A DNA stretch of 64,000 nucleotides from Marsupella aquatica. Taxonomy: Eukaryota; Marchantiophyta. Positions 60,401 to 64,000 of the stretch are shown here, in pieces. How positions within the stretch are numbered: position 1 is the stretch's first letter; each line of letters starts with the position of its first letter. The position numbers and the translations under genes were made by a program. The notes under the pieces were generated by a model. It saw nothing but the letters and a program-made list of their open reading frames with translations, ran no database searches and was not told the DNA's origin. Location: NCBI GenBank assembly GCA_973895155.1, contig OZ316891.1, positions 24,056,001 through 24,120,000 on the forward strand. Reading direction: 5' to 3'.

Positions 60401-61681
60401 AATAGTCTGAATTCCCACGCATTCAGCCCGCAAAATTTGTCAGCTTCACAGTGTGCAGAATTAGGTTCGGATTCGATGTAGGTACAGTACGTTCATTCAG
60501 AGTAATCTAGCTCTAAGGGTCTCTGCCAGCACAAGCTTCTCAAGAAATACAAGCTGATTCTTCGAAGAAAACATGTAGTAGCTCTGTGAGCGAGTCATGA
60601 AATTATGCGTTCGAGAACAAACTCGTGCCACGTTCACATATGAAGGTCATAAAAGTCTATCGATCATGCAGGTCATCTAATACCAAAGGGCTGGAGAGTG
60701 ATTTCGTTGACCAATTACATTCACACGGATCCTGCCAATTATCCCGACCTTAATTTCAACCCCGATCGATTCGATGTGAGTACTGTACTATCTTCCTCCT
60801 CGGTCAGGTTTTGATTCACAGATTTTATGTTGCTGACAACTAATAGAACACAATTTTGTTTTCCTCAATGAGATGGTGCACCTGACCTGACTTTCACTCG
60901 GTATAATTAATCTCTTTCGATTGGGGAAACTTTTGCAGGTGGCCCCGAAACCATACACTTATGTTCCATTCAGTACTGGGCCTCACATGTGTCCGGGGAT
61001 TGAATTGGCCAAGCTGATTGTCTGCATCTTCGTTCATCATCTCACTACGACTTACACGTAAGTACCCATTGATATACCCGACCTGAATTTGACAGAGCAA
61101 GCTACAGCTAGTCCGTGTATTTGCCTGTGGAATGGAGCCTCCTATCCAGCCCAGTCTGAAGGGAGTCGACAGGCTTGCAGAATGACATCTAAAACTTGAG
61201 GCTGATTTTTTTGGATCCACCCATGTCCTAAAACCTTTATTGTGACCTTAGTTTGTATTTTCATTAAAGGTTATGGGACAGAAGCCCCTCACCAACCTTG
61301 CTCCGGATTGAAATCTTGGTGTTCCTGCCGGGATGTAATCCCCAGCATATGTTTTTCAATATTCACTTCTCGGCTTAGTCTAGGGGGCCATGGCCTGTAA
61401 CGCCTTGGGGATGTAGCCCATATTAAGCCCCTAGAGGAAACACCTAACTCAGGATGAGACTGCACAACATGTCTGTCATCGAATGATGTGAAAAACCCTT
61501 ACATCTTACTACCCCAAGTATAAATTGACTCCACTGTTCCAATTTTGACATGCATGATTCTTTTGTTGATTGCTTATGCAGGCATGAGAGCGTTGGACGT
61601 GATCAGGGTATGATATATGAATTCTTTTTCCCCAAGCCAAAAGGAGGATACCCAATCAAATTGAGTCCCAGGACAGGCTAA
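57493..61681 (+). CDS. Cytochrome P450 of the CYP85 clan, nine exons, intact
   Basis: Exons 57493-57746, 58264-58582, 58836-58994, 59322-59588, 59876-59971, 60230-60308, 60672-60775, 60939-61057 and 61582-61681. All introns are GT-AG, phases agree, and the 498-residue product is a normal P450 length. An N-terminal membrane anchor (about residues 18-40) precedes LPKGSLGWPIVGES. I-helix AASDTT is at 306-311, K-helix EVQR at 369-372, FNPDRF at 420-425, and the haem loop FSTGPHMCPG at 437-446 with Cys444. The haem loop has His for the usual Arg, as in CYP707A-type enzymes of this clan, so it is not damage. It is an ER-bound monooxygenase, probably acting on a terpenoid or sterol-type substrate as is common in the clan; family and substrate are not resolved. 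An ATG at 57535 is an alternative start. Confidence 0.9.
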
Positions 61682-61879
61682 CTTGAACGTCTCGCCTGGT
61701 ATGATAGCGCAGAAGCCTCTTAGAACTACATACCCCACTAAAGTTCGAATTGCATGTGGTTGGTCCAGCATATATGGGTTAACGTATGATTCCAAAACAA
61801 AAAGATCCTGAGCAAGTTAAGCCATACTTGACTTCTCATGAGAATGGATGCCAACTATTGTGGCCATGCCAAAGGCAAG

Positions 61880-62117
61880 TGTTACAAGCTACACTTACAT
61901 TATAATACATGTTTAAATGATGATATTGTTGTAATGTATGGATAATCCTTAAAGGAGACCTTAAAGAATATGATTAGAGAATCCAAAGGGTATGCTTAGG
62001 AATAACTACCCTAACCATATTGTATAGAAGAGACTCCTCCATTTTGAGTCATCTTCTACTTATTCGATTGATCAAAGAAGGATGATCATAATTTCATAGT
62101 ATTTTTGAGTTATAACA
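61880..62117 (+). repeat. Putative 5' LTR of the right-edge copia
   Basis: TG...CA ends. Its right end is fixed by the primer-binding-like CGTTATCAGCAC at 62118-62129; the left end is chosen as the nearest TGTTA and cannot be checked without the 3' LTR. Confidence 0.6.
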
Positions 62118-62377
62118 CGTTATCAGCACCTTCGCCTCCATTCCTGAGCAAATGCAAACTCCCTTCTCGATTGTGGGAGTATAATTTTTTCATGGGGATT
62201 TTGATTTCAACACGATCCTAATATCAGAGAGACACGGAGACAGTAGTTGACATTTTTTTTGCCAAATTCTTGACTAAAACGCGCAAGGATCAACGACAAT
62301 GCCGCAATACAGCCACAAAGCTCGAAGAAAGATACAGAGCATACAGTACTTCCAAGTATTCCACACAATTTACTGCC

Positions 62378-64000
62378 ATGGAAAAATTACAATTCCCTGT
62401 CCTCAAAATCGACGGGTCTAACTACCTCTCTTGGTCACAGAATGCCGAAATTGTGCTAAATGCTAAGGGAATTGGAGACACAATTCTCGCTGATCACCAT
62501 GGCAATCTACAGACAAAAGCTCAAGCAATATTTATCCTCCGGCACCATTTGGACTCCGATCTACAAACTCAGTACCTGGACGAATATAACCCTCGAGCTC
62601 TATGGGACGCATTAAACAGACGCTATGACCATTTAAGATTGATCTCTCTCCTATCTGCACGCAATGATTGGATACATTTACGTGTACTTGACCATCCGAC
62701 TATTGCTAGTTATAATAGTGCGTTATTCCGCATCACCTCTCAATTGAAGGTATGCGGACACCCAATATCTGAATCCGATCAAATAGAGAAAACGTTGTCT
62801 ACTTTCCCTGCAGCAAGCATGACACTATCTCAGCAATATAGACAAATGCACTTCACCGAGTACGCTGATCTAATCGCAGTCATGCTACTGGCGGAAAAGA
62901 ATGATTTATTACTCATCAGCAACACAAAGTTGAGACCACCAGGCACAATCCCTAGAGCAGAGTCTCAATACATGGCTACGCCTTCGCAGGCGCAACACAA
63001 ATACAAGGGCAAGAGCCGGTTTACTGGAAACCAGGGTAATCGACTACAAAGATTCAGAAACACCCAATTTACAAAACGACGCCAAAATAATTATACGAGG
63101 CCTTCATACCAACCTCGTAAGAATTCGTGGACTCGAGCCTCCCGGACTTCCACTACTAAATGTTTTCGATGTGGAGGCACAGGCCACATTGAAAGAGACT
63201 GTCGGGTACAAAACCATCTGGTCAAATTATACCAAGCAAGCCTAGCAACAGCAAATACCACGATGGTCAATAACTACTTGGAAATTGATGAAGATCTTTC
63301 CAAATATACGAATATCACACCATTAATAGAGGCCAACCTGGTCATAGATACACACTCTGAACCTTCTCTCACAGACTATAATATGTGCATACTGGATAGC
63401 GGCACATCTCATACCATATTGAAGGACAAACGATATTTCCAACAGATATTTCCCTCCAGCCGCCCAATCACCACTATCACAGGCATCAATGCATTAGAAG
63501 AAGGCCACGGCCCTGCAAAGTTACTCCTCCCTAACAACACTATAATCGAAATAAAATCTGCTATTTATGCCCCAGGGGCCACAAGAAACCTATTAAGTTT
63601 TCATGTTATCAGGAAAAATGGCTACCATATTCGATCTGCACCAGGCAATGAAGATAACTCCTTACATATCTTCATAGAAGACGGAAATAACTCCCGCATC
63701 CATGAGATTCTACCTTATCACCCACCTGGACTATATGCTGCACCAATACAGAGTTTCCAAACAAATATTCTAAACACAACAATCACAGAGTTGTGGCATT
63801 GTCGCCTGGGCCACCCAGGCACCTCAATGTATCAACGCATCCTACAGGATACCAGAGGTATTCCTCCAACAGTCCGCCCAAATTCCATGAAATCGCCCTG
63901 CCTCGCATGTGCACAAGGCAAACTACAAATCAGACCGTCAGTACCCAAGACTGTGAATCAAATCCCGGCTTTTCTGGAACAACTAAATGTGGACATATGT
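62378..64000 (+). CDS. Copia gag-pol polyprotein, uninterrupted to the window edge (partial)
   Basis: ATG 62378 (MEKLQFPVLKIDGSNYLSW) opens 541 codons without a stop. Gag region to about residue 250; basic linker; CCHC knuckle CFRCGGTGHIERDC (about 63161-63202); protease active site ILDSGTSHTI (about 63390-63420); and the integrase zinc finger LWHCRLGHPG...CLACAQGK (about 63790-63920). It is homologous throughout to the defective copia at 8492 but has no frameshift at the IEKTLSTF site. The rest of integrase, reverse transcriptase and RNase H should lie beyond 64000. This is the only retroelement polyprotein here that looks intact. Confidence 0.93.
   Translation, partial: MEKLQFPVLKIDGSNYLSWSQNAEIVLNAKGIGDTILADHHGNLQTKAQAIFILRHHLDSDLQTQYLDEYNPRALWDALNRRYDHLRLISLLSARNDWIHLRVLDHPTIASYNSALFRITSQLKVCGHPISESDQIEKTLSTFPAASMTLSQQYRQMHFTEYADLIAVMLLAEKNDLLLISNTKLRPPGTIPRAESQYMATPSQAQHKYKGKSRFTGNQGNRLQRFRNTQFTKRRQNNYTRPSYQPRKNSWTRASRTSTTKCFRCGGTGHIERDCRVQNHLVKLYQASLATANTTMVNNYLEIDEDLSKYTNITPLIEANLVIDTHSEPSLTDYNMCILDSGTSHTILKDKRYFQQIFPSSRPITTITGINALEEGHGPAKLLLPNNTIIEIKSAIYAPGATRNLLSFHVIRKNGYHIRSAPGNEDNSLHIFIEDGNNSRIHEILPYHPPGLYAAPIQSFQTNILNTTITELWHCRLGHPGTSMYQRILQDTRGIPPTVRPNSMKSPCLACAQGKLQIRPSVPKTVNQIPAFLEQLNVDIC

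Larger units (their letters stand above)
61880..64000 (+). mobile_element. Ty1/copia retrotransposon, 5' portion (runs off the window)
   Basis: A putative 238-bp 5' LTR (61880-62117, TGTTACAAGC to GTTATAACA) is followed by the primer-like CGTTATCAGCAC, as in the other two copia elements, and an open gag-pol. The 3' LTR is outside the window, so the LTR start is provisional. Confidence 0.85.

Noticed and set aside
60939-61057. Possible loss of function in the P450 from His replacing Arg in the haem loop
   Set aside because: His at this position is normal for CYP707A-type members of the same clan; the Cys and all splice sites are intact.

Overview
This is nuclear DNA from a land plant. The evidence is spliceosomal GT-AG introns, plant-type Ty1/copia and Ty3/gypsy LTR retrotransposons inserted into one another, and a nine-exon cytochrome P450 of the plant CYP85 clan. 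The retroelement proteins, the compact introns and two unfamiliar DNA transposons suggest a non-flowering lineage (bryophyte, lycophyte or fern), but this is inference; nothing here fixes the species. Only two coding regions look intact: the P450 (57493-61681) and a copia gag-pol that runs off the right edge.

Layout. 1-7113: plus-strand LTRs of one large family nested in each other, each carrying a decayed ORF with a coiled-coil tail; one LTR (1334-5312) is complete with a target-site duplication (TSD). 7262-44926: DNA transposon 'A', about 9.3 kb before insertions, bounded by terminal inverted repeats (TIRs). It carries two head-to-head genes: a minus-strand gene for a putative DDE/RNase-H-like transposase (resembling the family I recall as DUF7869) and a plus-strand gene for a ParB-like plus N6/N4-type DNA methyltransferase fusion. 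Four LTR insertions broke A up, each with a readable 5-bp TSD: copia 7899-13776 (caaat), gypsy-type LTR 14403-28957 (atagt) which itself holds an 11.8-kb gypsy element 16231-27999 (acggg/atggg), a deleted copia 29723-33015 (aaaag), and a solo LTR 34509-39147 (ctcct). Removing them reconnects one transposase reading path from 39691 to 13818.

45625-55794: DNA transposon 'B', about 10.2 kb, with a different 32-bp TIR. It has homologues of the same two genes arranged tail to tail (transposase-like 47040-50495 plus; ParB-methyltransferase 55.26-51.755 kb minus), a 287-bp MITE inside the methyltransferase, and a 59-bp tandem array. Each transposon carries its own dispersed palindrome: TCATGANNTCATGA in A (six sites) and GATACNNGTATC in B (about 18 exact or near-exact sites). 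Neither was seen in the other element or in the nested LTR elements. Because ParB proteins bind dispersed palindromes, these could be sites of the ParB-methyltransferase or of the transposase. This two-gene, palindrome-studded transposon type is the most novel content.

57493-61681: intact P450 gene. 61880-64000: 5' part of a copia element with an uninterrupted gag-pol frame. Premature stops across the older retroelements are largely explained by CAG to TAG or CGA to TGA, the footprint expected from deamination of methylated cytosine in plants.
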